Shown piece after piece: positions 1 to 9,790 of a stretch of DNA of 64,000 nt (the stretch's first letter is position 1; each line of letters starts with the position of its first letter). The notes below the pieces were generated by a model that had not been told where the DNA came from, did not search any database, and worked only from the letters and a program-made list of their open reading frames with translations. The stretch comes from Papaver somniferum (Eukaryota > Streptophyta > Magnoliopsida > Ranunculales > Papaveraceae). Where the stretch lies: positions 83,156,374 through 83,220,373 of the forward strand of contig NC_039368.1 in the NCBI RefSeq assembly GCF_003573695.1, in the 5' to 3' direction. A program made the position numbers and the translations under genes.

Positions 1-627
1 AAGCTCTTGAATTGTATGCTAGGATAATCCATGATCATGTCAACTGTTCTTGTAGTGCTTAAATTTAATAGGACTGATAATATCTACTTGAGTGAATGCA
101 TCTGTGATCAGTTGTGCTGTAAGAAGACAACTGATTCTAGGGGTGAAAGAATGATGGTAGCTAAGAATTCAGTCCATTTGAAGGACTGTGTTTAACTGTC
201 TTAGGGTGATAGATAGCTTCTTGAACAACAAGCCTGTGATCAGCTGTGCTGTAAGAAGACAGCTGATGCTAGGGGCAAGTGAGTAAAGATTAGTCTAGAA
301 AATCATCCATTATGATCTTCCCTGAAATGAAACAAGAACAATGATTTGATTAAGTACTGCCTTAGCCTAGGGTCAAGTAGTGGAATCAAAAGCCTTAATA
401 TCTTCCTTTGAACTCAGATAACCTTAGAAATTCCCCAAAGAAAACTTTAGCAAATCCTCCAAGTCCCTGTGGACAAACCCTTATTTACTCTTTCTTGCTT
501 CAACTTCCCTGTGCACTTGCAGGCTAGTTTAGGTAGTTCTTTTCCTTTTACACCATGTTTTCAACATGGGTCCATGCTATCGCGTTATATCTTGGATCTT
601 CCTGATTATGTGAAACTTGGTATATGT
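1..627. other. decayed retroelement sequence without an intact ORF
   Basis: No gene is supported. The stretch lies downstream (in minus-strand sense) of the gypsy protease relic and is probably its decayed continuation, but all frames carry stops. A motif of about 44 bp occurs twice as a diverged direct repeat (about 104-147 and 236-279), with the core TGTGCTGTAAGAAGACA. The repeat is seen directly; its membership in the gypsy element is inferred from position only. Confidence 0.35.
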
Positions 628-1139
628 TCAGGTTGAACGTATTTTCACCTTGAGAGTGATGTAGACATAAGCATCTCTGAACGTTCCTTCATGGTCTCTG
701 ATTGAGATGGGTGCATGAATAGCTTCTTGTCGACTGATGCATGTGACTCTGAGGGATTTCAATGGAATGATGTTGATGGCAGTATCATCATTGATCAACA
801 TTCTTTCGAATTCATTTCCTCTTGTGGCAAGTAGTCCCCAGTCGTGCATCTCCTTGCCTGTGGATGAAGGTTCAAGGAGCATTTCAGTGATGGACGGACG
901 TCTGACACAATGTAATCGGTGTCTCGAACATGTCTTTCCTTTGTGCCTTAGACAGATAGAGCAATTTCACAGATATGCTCGATCAACGATTGGACTGCTT
1001 CTTTGACTGGTTGTTCAGAGAGTGTAAAGGTTTGGGAGAGGATTCTTGTGTACTCCTTAAGTCCGCAGTTGAAACTATTATGGATCAACCTTCTCTTTGA
1101 AGAAGTTCTTCAAAATGTTGCAGTTACTTGTTGGATGAC
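628..1139 (-). pseudogene. Ty3/gypsy gag-protease relic, distal part
   Basis: Read on the minus strand from 1139 this continues the gag of 2645-3330: a cysteine/histidine-rich stretch spans the solo-LTR insertion point, and a protease-like segment follows with MLINDDTAINIIPLKSL near 810-750. The segment KEMHDWGLLATRGNEFERML parallels a segment near 3500-3420 in the neighbouring copy. The usual catalytic D-[ST]-G-A is not seen here (it reads D-D-T-A). Stops and shifts make it non-functional. What is seen is the paralogy to the neighbour; the assignment to plant Ty3/gypsy aspartic protease is by family resemblance. Confidence 0.6.
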
Positions 1140-2644
1140 TGATAGACACATTTTTGTGTCTGAATTGTCCTCAGTGTCTCTATTGCTAGTGCTTGATTTT
1201 GTACTTATTATGGAGTTTTTATGTTTGTGTAGGTGTTTTTGGAGAAATACACTTGTGTGGAAAAAGTTGCTCAAAAAGTGCTATTTGGACCCCTGAAGGA
1301 CATTTGCTATATGGACCCCAGATTTGTCTAAGGGGAACCCAAGGTTATGTTTAGCCCAAATTCATCCTCAGCACCCCATCTGCTATTCGCACCCCAGAAC
1401 AGGATAGGGGCACTTCATCTTCTTCTTTTGAACTTCATTTTTGCGGGAAAATAAAAAAACTGAACTGTGTAATTTTCGAACAAAGTTTGAAGGAGTTCTG
1501 GGTCGATTAAAGGGCTGAAATTTGTTGAGTAGTTGTGATATGTCCCAACAAAACTATCATGAGTGGTTTAATTGGCTAAATTTGGCTAGATAATTCACGA
1601 GAAAAAACAGGGGAGTTTATTCTCGGAAGAGGATATCACGGGATTTGCGCGAGCAGCAGAGGAGTTTGCACGTGTTTGGAAGACCCTAACAACTATTTGG
1701 AGTGTGAAGGAGTTAAATATGGCAATTTGGAAGCTTCAAAACGCGTGTAGAGATCAAAAATCTGAATTATTTCCTAAACTGACCGTGAAGAATAATGGAG
1801 AATTATGTGAAGTTATTACGTGAGATTTTGTTGTTGCTGGGTTATAAATAGGTGCTAGAATATCATAGAAGGTTTACGGAGAGTTTGGGAGATTATAGAG
1901 CATCACAGAGTCGAAAAAAATCAAGTTCCAGAAATATCTTTCTGCTGCTGATCATCTAAAGAACGCGAAGAACAAACCATCCAAGACAGTCATTTTTTTA
2001 ACAGTGGAAACGACACATGAGCGTGGGTCGAGAATCAACGACAGTATTGTTCTATCGTTCTTTTCAGTCTGTAACACTTATAACTGTTGCAAACCCGGTT
2101 ATCATTGTTTCTCCCATTTCATCATTTGTACACCACCTTTGATCAATAAAAAATGAATTTTGAGCGTGTTTTCCTAATGATGAGCTAAACCCAATCCTTG
2201 GGGCGACGGAGGAAGCCATTCTCTCAAGAATTATGTGGTAATATTTATTTTATAAATTTATGCAATATTTTTATATGATTAATTGCATTGATAAAAAATA
2301 AAATAAATGATTCTTATTAATCAAATATGTTTTCTCTTGATGATGCATGCTTAGTTTTAAACTCTTGATGTGTTATACTTGAGACTAACATTTGATATTT
2401 TGGGAATCTGATTTTGGAAATACTTTAGAATCGAATCAATTGTTTAAATTGCATGATTTAAATTAATTTAGAACCACATAAGTATTGATGAATGGTGAAA
2501 TCCTAGATCCAGCCTGTCCATAATTTTCACAACATATCAACATTTATTTGCTTTATTTTCTTTGCTTTAAAATTAAGTCTAAAATCTATTGCTTTCACAA
2601 GTCTCAACGAACCTACCACTACAAAACAACTTGAAATCACATCA
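1140..2644 (+). mobile_element. solo LTR of a Ty3/gypsy-like family, TSD ATGAC
   Basis: The block begins TGATAGACACATTTTTGTG and ends ACATCA. It is flanked by the 5 bp duplication ATGAC (1135-1139 and 2645-2649). TG...CA ends and a 5 bp duplication are the marks of an LTR. A TATAAATA box (1843-1850) and an AATAAA signal (2145-2150) on the plus strand give its orientation. No primer site or coding region adjoins it, and the gypsy gag reads across the site once it is removed, so it is a solo LTR of 1505 bp. A shorter relative, inverted, lies at 34333-35536. The first bases form a 7 bp stem (AGACACA/TGTGTCT). Confidence 0.88.
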
Positions 2645-3330
2645 ATGACTGACATACCTATGGAAATGGCAGCAACGTGTATTTTCCATTTGTTCCTCTG
2701 TTGGATCTCTTATGACAGGAGGTAGTTTGATCGCACCGTCTTGAATCCAGACTTCCAGTATCTTGGTCACTCCTTCATGAGAAGAGAGAAGTTTGAGTCT
2801 GTTTGATCATTTCTCCGTTCATTGATGCCGGGTCGAGGTTTGTGCATTTCAGGATTGGTTATCCTTTCCTTGCGCTTCTGAAGGATCCTGAGATTGGCGA
2901 AGTATGCTTTTGTTGTGGTGCTTCGGCTTTCCTTCTGCTTCCTTTAGCAACAATGTTCATGGAAGGTTGTAGGTTGTATCATCTGTTGAAGAGACGCTGA
3001 GTATCACGAGGTTCTCAGTCTAGGTCTTTCTCTTTCCAGTAAAGCATGTGCGGTAGTTGCTGATCGCTTGCCTGCTTCATGAAGTTCTGAAAAAGTCTGG
3101 AATCCCAGATTCTCCGGCAAGGCTCTGTAGATTGGGATCATTATGTTTTGTTCATGCTCTCCTAGTGCCTCCATGAATCGACAGACGTGTTCTCGAGCGT
3201 TCCCTGTTCCGTTGTAGTGTGGACGTTGGGGAAGTGTAGTCCTTCGGGAGATGAATTATTTGAGTAGCAGCAGGATATGGAGGTTGATGATGGTGGAAAT
3301 ATGGTGTCTTGTCTTTTCCTCGATCCTCCA
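2645..3330 (-). pseudogene. Ty3/gypsy gag relic (capsid and zinc-knuckle region)
   Basis: Minus-strand translation from about 3330 gives a plant gypsy gag pattern: a proline-rich lead, then CRFMEALGEHEQN near 3190, then ALPENLGFQTFSELHEAGKR. At the low-coordinate end a C/H-rich segment (CCHFHRYVSHPTSNC, partly beyond the insertion) resembles the gag zinc-binding region. It is interrupted at 2644/2645 by the solo LTR and carries several stops and shifts. It follows a protease segment instead of preceding one, so the region holds two partial gypsy copies in tandem or one rearranged copy. Confidence 0.6.
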
Positions 3331-4485
3331 TAAAGCATTCCAGGTCCTCGCGAGTGACGAAGCCTGCGACTTTGAGAGATTTCAGTGGAATAGTGTTGAT
3401 ACAAGTGACATCATCGATCAACATTCTCTCAAATTCATTTCCTTGGAGATTGATTGTGGTAAGCAGTCTCCAATCGTACATCTCTTTGTATGTAGCTGGA
3501 GGCTCAGGAATGCTTGGGGGTGCCAGCAACTCAACATTATAAACTGGAGCATAAGGAGATACCGAAGCTTCAATGCAGACGATCTTGTTGTTGAGAAAGG
3601 ATTTCATACATTGGTGGTACGCCGAGGGAACGACCTTGTTGTCATGGATCCATGGTCTTCCGAGTATTATGTGATATTCCGGATCTTTCTCAATCACATG
3701 GAATTTGACAGTATATTGAATCAGTCCTACCTTGATATCCACATAAACATATCCATATGTGTGACTCTGGCTTCCTTCAAAACCCTTCATCAGTATAGGA
3801 TGATGGATGACCTTGCTTTGTGGAATTTTGGCCTCCTTGAGAGTCTTCATAGTTATGAGATTTATAGAAGCGCCTGTATCAACGAGAGCTCTTCTGAATT
3901 CAGAATCTTTGATAGAGGCAGTTACGAACAGGGCTCGGTTGTACCTTTCTTCTGCAATGTGGTCTTCCTCAGTAAAAGTGATGTTGTTGATCGAATGTTC
4001 AGAAACCATGGACATCTGTTCGACTGATGCTGGAGCTACCTGCACGTCGGATGATATTTGGTTGAGTGCAGCAAACGTGCTGGTTCGCTGGTCTCTGGAG
4101 AAATGGAGGATTTCACACAGATTTTCAATTAGATGCGTAACTTCTTGATCCACCGGTTTCTCGTAAGTGGTGAAACTGTTGGTTTAAGGATCGCTGGTGA
4201 CGAATCATTACCCAGTGCTGGAATCTCCGGAGCGGAGGTACCGCTTAACTCCGATGTCATCTTGATGAGGAAATCGAGTATGTGGTTCATCGTGTCTTTC
4301 ATCAGATCCATGTTCATGGTGTGAATCTCTTGGACCCGTGCCAATTCGGCTAGAGTCATGGTTCTTTCACCGACCACGCCGTTGTATGTAGTGCTGGAAG
4401 GCGGAATATCACCATTTGAAAGATTTGGGATCAAGTTTGAATTAGTTCTGAGACCAACCACCTTTGCGAAAATGTAAGATTGCAA
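3152..4485 (-). pseudogene. Ty3/gypsy gag N-terminus and aspartic protease
   Basis: Two overlapping minus-strand frames: a gag N-terminal segment (4485-4129, helical, with MTLAELARVQEIHTMNMDLM) and, after a frameshift, a 333-codon frame (4153-3152). The second holds a retropepsin domain with the catalytic D-T-G-A at residues 92-95 (ALVDTGASINLI) and the family signature ILGRPWIHDNKVVPS near residue 165. A second protease-like segment (MLIDDVTCINTIPLKSLKV) follows without the catalytic triad, and the frame then runs into gag-like sequence. The protease would mature gag-pol in virus-like particles. The frameshift and the domain order make this copy defective. Confidence 0.7.
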
Positions 4486-5354
4486 CCGAGAGATTAATCT
4501 CCCACTGTGGTCTCCAATATGTAGATGGGGAAAAACGGTTTGCTGGTTTTCTAGAAAAGTGGAGATTCGAGCGTGCTGTCGAGACTCCTCAACCGAGCGA
4601 ACTTCTGAACCTCACACAGATGCACCGCTGCAAAGGGGGTGCTTAGATTCGGGAAATAAATCTGTATGACTTCGGCCTAAACCAAGACAATGGCCGTTCC
4701 AGAGTCAATTCGGTCACAAATAGGGAGATGGGTTGATCTGTAGGAGGGAAGTTGAGAGTTGTGTGGGATCAGTGATGATCAAGGATTATGCGTGTGTTGA
4801 AGGTTTCTGCAATATTGCTGAACTGCTGAAGTTCAGTTTTGTGAAGAAGTTTATATCGAGTTGTTGACGGATAATGATGATAATCGATGATTGATGATAT
4901 CCCGATGTCCTCGATTTAGACTTATTTTTCATTGCAAGAATGATGTACCACTGATCCCTGTGAGTGTGACGGTTTCTTGAGTGAAAGAGTGGGAAAGTGG
5001 GAGATCGTGGTAAAGTAAGTTCCATGTCGTGCGGAGACTTGACTGATCGTGCACCCACTACCTTGCTAACTCCTTCAACTGTTTACACGACTTACGCACA
5101 TTTCTCGTTGTGGATGAATCCACGTGCCGCAGACCGCCAGACTAAAACCCTAAGTGATATCCCCCTTTTGTGACGTGATTGATATTTCACGAATCGTGGA
5201 GTCTGCAAGGCATACGTGTATTAGTTAGTTAGTTATTGACTGATTTAGACTGTGAGTCTAGTTTTGTTGAATCGAGCATAAGTGGTGAATGCTCAGTGAT
5301 TCATGGATTGAACATGTAGTTCTCTGAGATGTCAATGAATTACTGAATAGAGCG

Positions 5355-5560
5355 ACTGAGCAAGTATTGCTCAACTCGACGAATTGCTGAATATTGAGAG
5401 TTTGTCGAGAAATTGAGCAAGTATTGCTCAATTCGAAAAATTTGATAATTTTGGCGTGCAACTGAGCAAGTGTTGTTCAATTCAACAAACTACTGAACAT
5501 TGATGGTTGGATCAATATTCGAGCAACTGGGCAAGTACTGCTCAATTCGAAGAATTATTT
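5355..5560. repeat. hairpin tandem array 1 in the gypsy LTR
   Basis: Four copies of a TTGAGCAAGTATTGCTCAA-type unit start at about 5356, 5411, 5461 and 5523, spaced about 48-62 bp. Each unit is an inverted repeat: TTGAGCA and TGCTCAA separated by AGTAT in the best copy. A further half copy occurs near 6043. Confidence 0.75.
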
Positions 5561-6489
5561 ACTGGTGTCGTGACCCAATAAAATATTAATCAAAAATATT
5601 GGTGAATTACCGAATATTATTAATTTGGATGTTGATTGCTGAATCAACATTATTTTTTGTTTGAACTTGCTCAGAATGGTGATTCGTGGAGCGTTTGTTC
5701 GAAACCCTAAGTTTTGATCAATCCTTCAACAATTGGTGAATTGCTGAAAATTGGTCATGAGTGAAGAGGGACCGACCACATGGGATGATGAGCGTCCATG
5801 TGATGCCCAGTGCTCGAGTGAGCAGCACCAGAGTTCTCAGTTTGAGAGTTGGTGAAAGAACGATGATTAAATACAGGTTTCATCATTTATTGAAATATTG
5901 CTGGATTCAGCATTAGGTGAAAAAACCTAGGTATGAGAGATGAGGACCGACCAAGAGAGCATGAGACCGGATCTTGGTGGTCACGGGACCAGTTGTTGGT
6001 CATTTGAAGGATTCTCCAGTTGGTTGGAGAGAGTTCGGGCCCAGTATGAGCAATTGAGCAAATTAGGTCAGAATTATGAAAACATGTGAGACCGGCTTTG
6101 TGAAAGCCCTAGGAATGACTCTGGTCGGTCATGGAGGCATGCACGTGTTTCCGTGGTGTCCGTGTTTCCATACTGAGAGTTTCAGTATTTTCTGATTCAC
6201 GTTCGAGCAACATAGTGAATTTTCAGAAGAGTTTCATCTTGACTGAGAATTCTCGATTTTTGTTGGAATGAGCATGTATGCTCAATTCATCAATATTTTG
6301 AAAATATTAAAATAAAAGTGTTTAATATTTAAAATTGTCGTGAGAGGCTAGCCAGTCGTTCGACCATGTTGGCTTTTGGTTTTTCGTGATTTGAGCAATA
6401 TTTGAGAAAATATGGAGAAATCATAAATTTTGCTCAAACCCAGGAGTTTCATGAATTGAGGAAAATAATAATTATGCAATATTAGGGAT

Positions 6490-6960
6490 TGCAAGGTGTG
6501 GGACCGACCATGGTTAGGGCATGGCCGGCCGATTAGGTTGCCCGGTCCCGCATACTTTTCCCTATTTTATTATTTTTCATGAATCCTTGAAATTATGGAG
6601 AATCTTTGAAGTTATGGAGAATCCACAAGTTTTTGTTGAAACGGAGGAGTTTCGTGAGATTAGGGAATAATATTTATAACAAGCTAAGGATTGTGAGGTG
6701 TGGGACCGGCCACGACTTAGGCATGGCCGGCCGGTTAGGTTGCCCGGTCCCACACACCTCTCTTTATTTTATAATATTATTTCGTGAATCCACCAAGTTA
6801 TAGAGAATTCACGAGTTTTGCAAAAACAAGGAAAGTTGCTAAAACCAAGGAGTTTTCATGAGTTCACGAAATAACAAAAAATAAGAAAAATAATGGGAGA
6901 GGCACGGACCGACCATGGCTAGTGCACGGCCAGCCAGCCAGCTGGTGGGCCCGGCCTTGG
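6490..6960. repeat. about 200 bp tandem array with GC-rich hairpins
   Basis: Three units start near 6496, 6697 and 6898. Each contains a GC-rich core that folds back: in the middle unit GTGTGGGACCGG pairs with CCGGTCCCACAC across about 34 bases. The spacer repeats the word GGCATGGCCGGCCG. Degenerate copies of the GGGACCGACCA word extend upstream to about 5770. Confidence 0.75.
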
Positions 6961-7144
6961 GCGCCTCTTATTATTTTATTAATATTTATTGTTTTCTCCT
7001 GTTTTGCGAAGGATTTCTCATTATTTCATATTTCTGGAAACTCGTTCGTGCATCCGGGTGCTCAGTCGTGCATCATTACTTACACCATTTTTGTAGGGTT
7101 GACTCAGTGATGATCCAGATGCCCAGTTGTTGGGTATTTATTAC

Positions 7145-7610
7145 TGATTTATAAAATTCAGTGGAGAATAATTCATGAAACTGAGTAATAAGATGAGTAG
7201 TTGTTTATTATCAATCCATAAAATCAGCAGCGGATTGGACTATGGATTCAGAATAATAAAATGATAATTTCATCACCATCTCATGGAATCGTAGATTTGA
7301 CCATAAAATCGGAGTAATGAAATGAGCAGTGATATTACCATTCCATGGGACCGTGGTGATTCGACCATGAAATCAGAGTAATATCTATTACCATTTCATG
7401 AGATCAGTCGTTGATTCGATCATGAAATCGGAGTAATAAAATAAGTGGTGATATTACCATTTCATGAGATCAGCCGTGGATTCGACCGTGAAATCGGAGT
7501 AACATCTATTACCATTTCATGAGATCAGGCGTGGATTCGACCGTGAAATCGGAGTAATACATTTATCTATTACCATTTCGATCATGAAATGGGAGTAATG
7601 AGATAAGATA
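7145..7610. repeat. about 65 bp hairpin minisatellite in the gypsy LTR
   Basis: About eight units of 39-67 bp alternate ATTACCATTTCATGA with TCATGAAATCGGAGTAAT. The two words are near inverted repeats, so each unit can form a long imperfect stem. Units end in GAGTAAT at about 7180, 7313, 7376, 7430, 7497, 7553 and 7592. Confidence 0.8.
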
Positions 7611-7689
7611 GATTATCTTCTAGGAATTCCTTGGTGAATATGACCTAGAATTTAATCTCTTGCGTATAGTCAGTAAATCAGCGAGTGTT

Positions 7690-7985
7690 GTTAATGTCTC
7701 GAAGACGTTTCGCCCTCTCAACATTTCATGTATGGAGGACCGCCTGAGTTTATACACGGGTCTCTCTACATAGTCAGGAACAGTGAGTATCACCGTCCTG
7801 AAGACGTTATTGCTCTTAATCTTACGGAGAACCGCCCAATTGTTCTTCTATGTAGAGGCGAATTCCTCAATGTAGTCAGGGAACAGTGAGTGTCACCGGC
7901 ATCCTGAAGGCGTTAAGGTCTCAATCTTACGGAGAACCGCCCAATTACGTTATTCTACATAGAGGCTATAATGAAATGCCCGGTG
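7690..7985. repeat. about 110 bp tandem repeat in the gypsy LTR
   Basis: Two clear units and one degenerate unit share TAGTCAGG(G)AACAGTGAGT (near 7770 and 7873) and CTTACGGAGAACCGCCCAAT (near 7820 and 7924). The older first unit carries GGAGGACCGCCTGAG. The array lies next to the 65 bp array. Confidence 0.7.
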
Positions 7986-8145
7986 TCGAATGTAGCAGAG
8001 AGGCCTTTCGAGCGACATATGCATCATACTTCGTAAAACACGAATCGTCACATGGATCCCTGAAGCCGTGTCAGAAACATGCAATATCATGATTTTACGG
8101 TTTTGACCTTTGTTGAAAATCCACCATCTACAACTACAAAACAAG

Positions 8146-8224
8146 ATATAGTTTTGATCACCTAACATTGACAACAAGCTTGAGAAAGTAAAACTTGTGG
8201 ATTTAACCGAACTATTCTCTAACA
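8146..8224 (-). mobile_element. diverged LTR-end relic of the A/B retrotransposon family
   Basis: The block from TAGTTTTGATCACC to TCTCTAACA follows, with many substitutions, the terminal 80 bp of the LTRs that end at 29654 and 36709 (GTTTTGATCACTAACATTGA ... GCTCTAACA). It directly adjoins the outer edge of the gypsy LTR, so the gypsy element may have landed in an old LTR of this family. The call rests on visual similarity only. Confidence 0.45.
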
Positions 8225-8344
8225 ATAAGCAAATAACACATGATAGACGAGTAATTGCTTATAAAATCCAAATAATAAAAGATTTGAAGCGAATTATTCA
8301 CAACTTGTTCTTCTTAGAATACATACACCCTTATATATAGGTGT

Positions 8345-8850
8345 TATTGTTATGTGGTCTATCTGGAAGTTAAGGTGTAATGTGGTCTTTAGAAATTGAT
8401 CTGTACAAGATCATAATGGAAACCAAGACAATGATTAACTCTTATATTTCTCCTAAGTTATGCTCTGTTGGCTTCTCCAGGGATTTGAAGGTCCCGAGTT
8501 TCATTTTATCTTTATTGATGGTTCTTATAAACATTTTAAAATGGGGGGTCTTATTTGGTGTGACACAGCAGGAAATATCAGAGGTTCGCGCTCAGACTTT
8601 GGCTTGATGGAAGATGCAGTGGGTGCTGAAGCTGCTGCTCTTATTTTGGCGTTCTCTTGAACAGAAGAAATGAATCTTGTCAAAGTGGTCTTCATAAGTA
8701 ATTGTCTCCAACTGGTTAATTTTGTAAATGGAGGCAGTTTAAACATTGATTGGAGAAGTTGTGATCTTCTTGATCAGTGTCGGAATTTATTTTCTTGCTC
8801 AGTGTCTTCTAAAATTATGTATATTAATCGTGTGAAAAACCTCACCATTA
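8345..8850 (+). pseudogene. LINE RNase H domain relic
   Basis: Plus-strand translation gives WSIWKLRCNVVFRN and then, in another frame, a plant LINE RNase H-like domain: FIDGSYK (first acidic residue), GGLIWCDTAGNIRG, and AVGAEAAALILAF (second acidic residue). After one in-frame TGA (8658-8660) the frame resumes with VFISNCLQLVNFVNGG, where the family normally has an aspartate before the cysteine. The stop, the shift near 8440 and the lost aspartate show a dead copy. The 3' part (8850-8930) holds a short direct repeat, ACCTCACCATTATCAAATGT, twice. Confidence 0.65.
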
Positions 8851-9601
8851 TCAAATGTATAAAAAAGCGAGCACATTTTAACCTCACCATTATCAAATGT
8901 AAAATTCAACCATTGGTTTTTGACGACCAGAAAAATTATCTTTCAAATGACCTTCGAAGAGAAACACTCAGATGAAAGTTAGTTACATTATAAGACTATA
9001 ACCATGATTAGACAATTCAACTGCCAGTAAGTATTTGCAGTTCTTTTGAAAAATGCTACATGCCCCACTCTATAAATCATCTCATATAACCGGTCCTGTG
9101 ATGGTTCTCTTGTTAGACTTAAAGCCATAAAGCAGCATTCTGGTTTTCGGATTTAACATATGGAAGGGCCAGAACCCCATTTGGCCATCTGCAACAAAAT
9201 GGAGAGATTTTCCCTTAATAAGCACAACAGATATTTTTAGTATATAGTCGACAATTGCACGTCTCGACAAATGCAACATGTGTGGTGGCTAGACATCTTT
9301 TTAGCTTACAATGCACCAACCCCCAACTTGACATTACACGTGGTTATACCTTATATGAGATCATCACCCAAAAAAGAATTCACCCCTAAAATCCAGGAAG
9401 TTTAATTTCATCCTCTTTTTGTAGAAATTTGGGATCTGAAAATTTTTTCTTCCATTTTTCTCTTTTTACTGGTAGCAAGAAGAAAAATCCAATAATGGCT
9501 TTACACTATTAACCAGGGCGGTGCGCAGGCTAAACAAGATTTTTGTACGTTACTAACGTGAGCTAGGTTTCTGCTGCTTTGGTGTAGGAATAATATCCGT
9601 A
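8851..9601. other. upstream region of the host gene; no ORF recognised
   Basis: Apart from the 20 bp direct repeat at 8850-8930, no mobile element or gene is recognised. The last part (9480-9601) is the proximal promoter of the phosphatidyltransferase gene. AT-rich tracts occur near 9615-9650. Confidence 0.5.
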
Positions 9602-9609
9602 TATAAATA
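9602..9609 (+). promoter_or_regulatory. TATA box of the phosphatidyltransferase gene
   Basis: TATAAATA in an AT-rich setting lies 189 bases before the start codon. Transcription starting about 30 bases on would give a leader of roughly 150 nt. A second TATAAAG at 9681-9687 is too close to the start to be the main one. This is prediction from sequence only. Confidence 0.5.
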
Positions 9610-9688
9610 AATCACAAAAAAAAAAAGAAAACCAAAAATAAAAATAAAATCTCCTATGTTGTTTTTGTTGGTGGCGGAGGTATAAAGA

Positions 9689-9733
9689 ATGGAGGAGGTT
9701 CAGAGAATCGCCGAAAGTGAAAAGCGGTGGTAG
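9689..9733 (+). CDS. short upstream ORF in the leader
   Basis: An ATG with a stop after 14 codons lies 57 bases before the main start codon, inside the predicted 5' leader. Its start context (AAGAATGG) is fair, so it could lower translation of the main ORF. No conserved peptide is recognised, and it may be chance. Confidence 0.35.
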   Translation: MEEVQRIAESEKRW

Positions 9734-9790
9734 AGTCTGTTTCAGAGACAGAGAAGGAAAGGTTTTAGGGTTCGAGTAGGAAACTGGGAG

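Larger units (their letters stand above)
4520..8132 (-). mobile_element. 5' LTR of the minus-strand Ty3/gypsy element
   Basis: The block starts TGTAGATGG and ends CCATCTACA, a perfect 9 bp inverted terminus. It lies directly upstream (minus sense) of the gypsy gag. On the gag side the minus strand reads TTGGAGACCACAGTGG, a candidate primer-binding site. At 3613 bp it is long for an LTR, and much of it consists of four arrays of tandem repeats. The terminal sequence and a block near 4670-4760 resemble the solo LTR at 25737-28723, so the two belong to related families. The partner 3' LTR lies outside the window, so no target duplication can be checked. Confidence 0.72.

Noticed and set aside
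3251..4027. 258-codon plus-strand ORF
   Set aside because: It lies antisense to the gypsy protease frame, which carries the real D-T-G-A and GRPWIH signatures. The plus-strand product shows no domain.
7145..7610. CRISPR-like array of repeats
   Set aside because: Units are contiguous diverged tandem repeats without unique spacers, in a plant LTR. This is a minisatellite.
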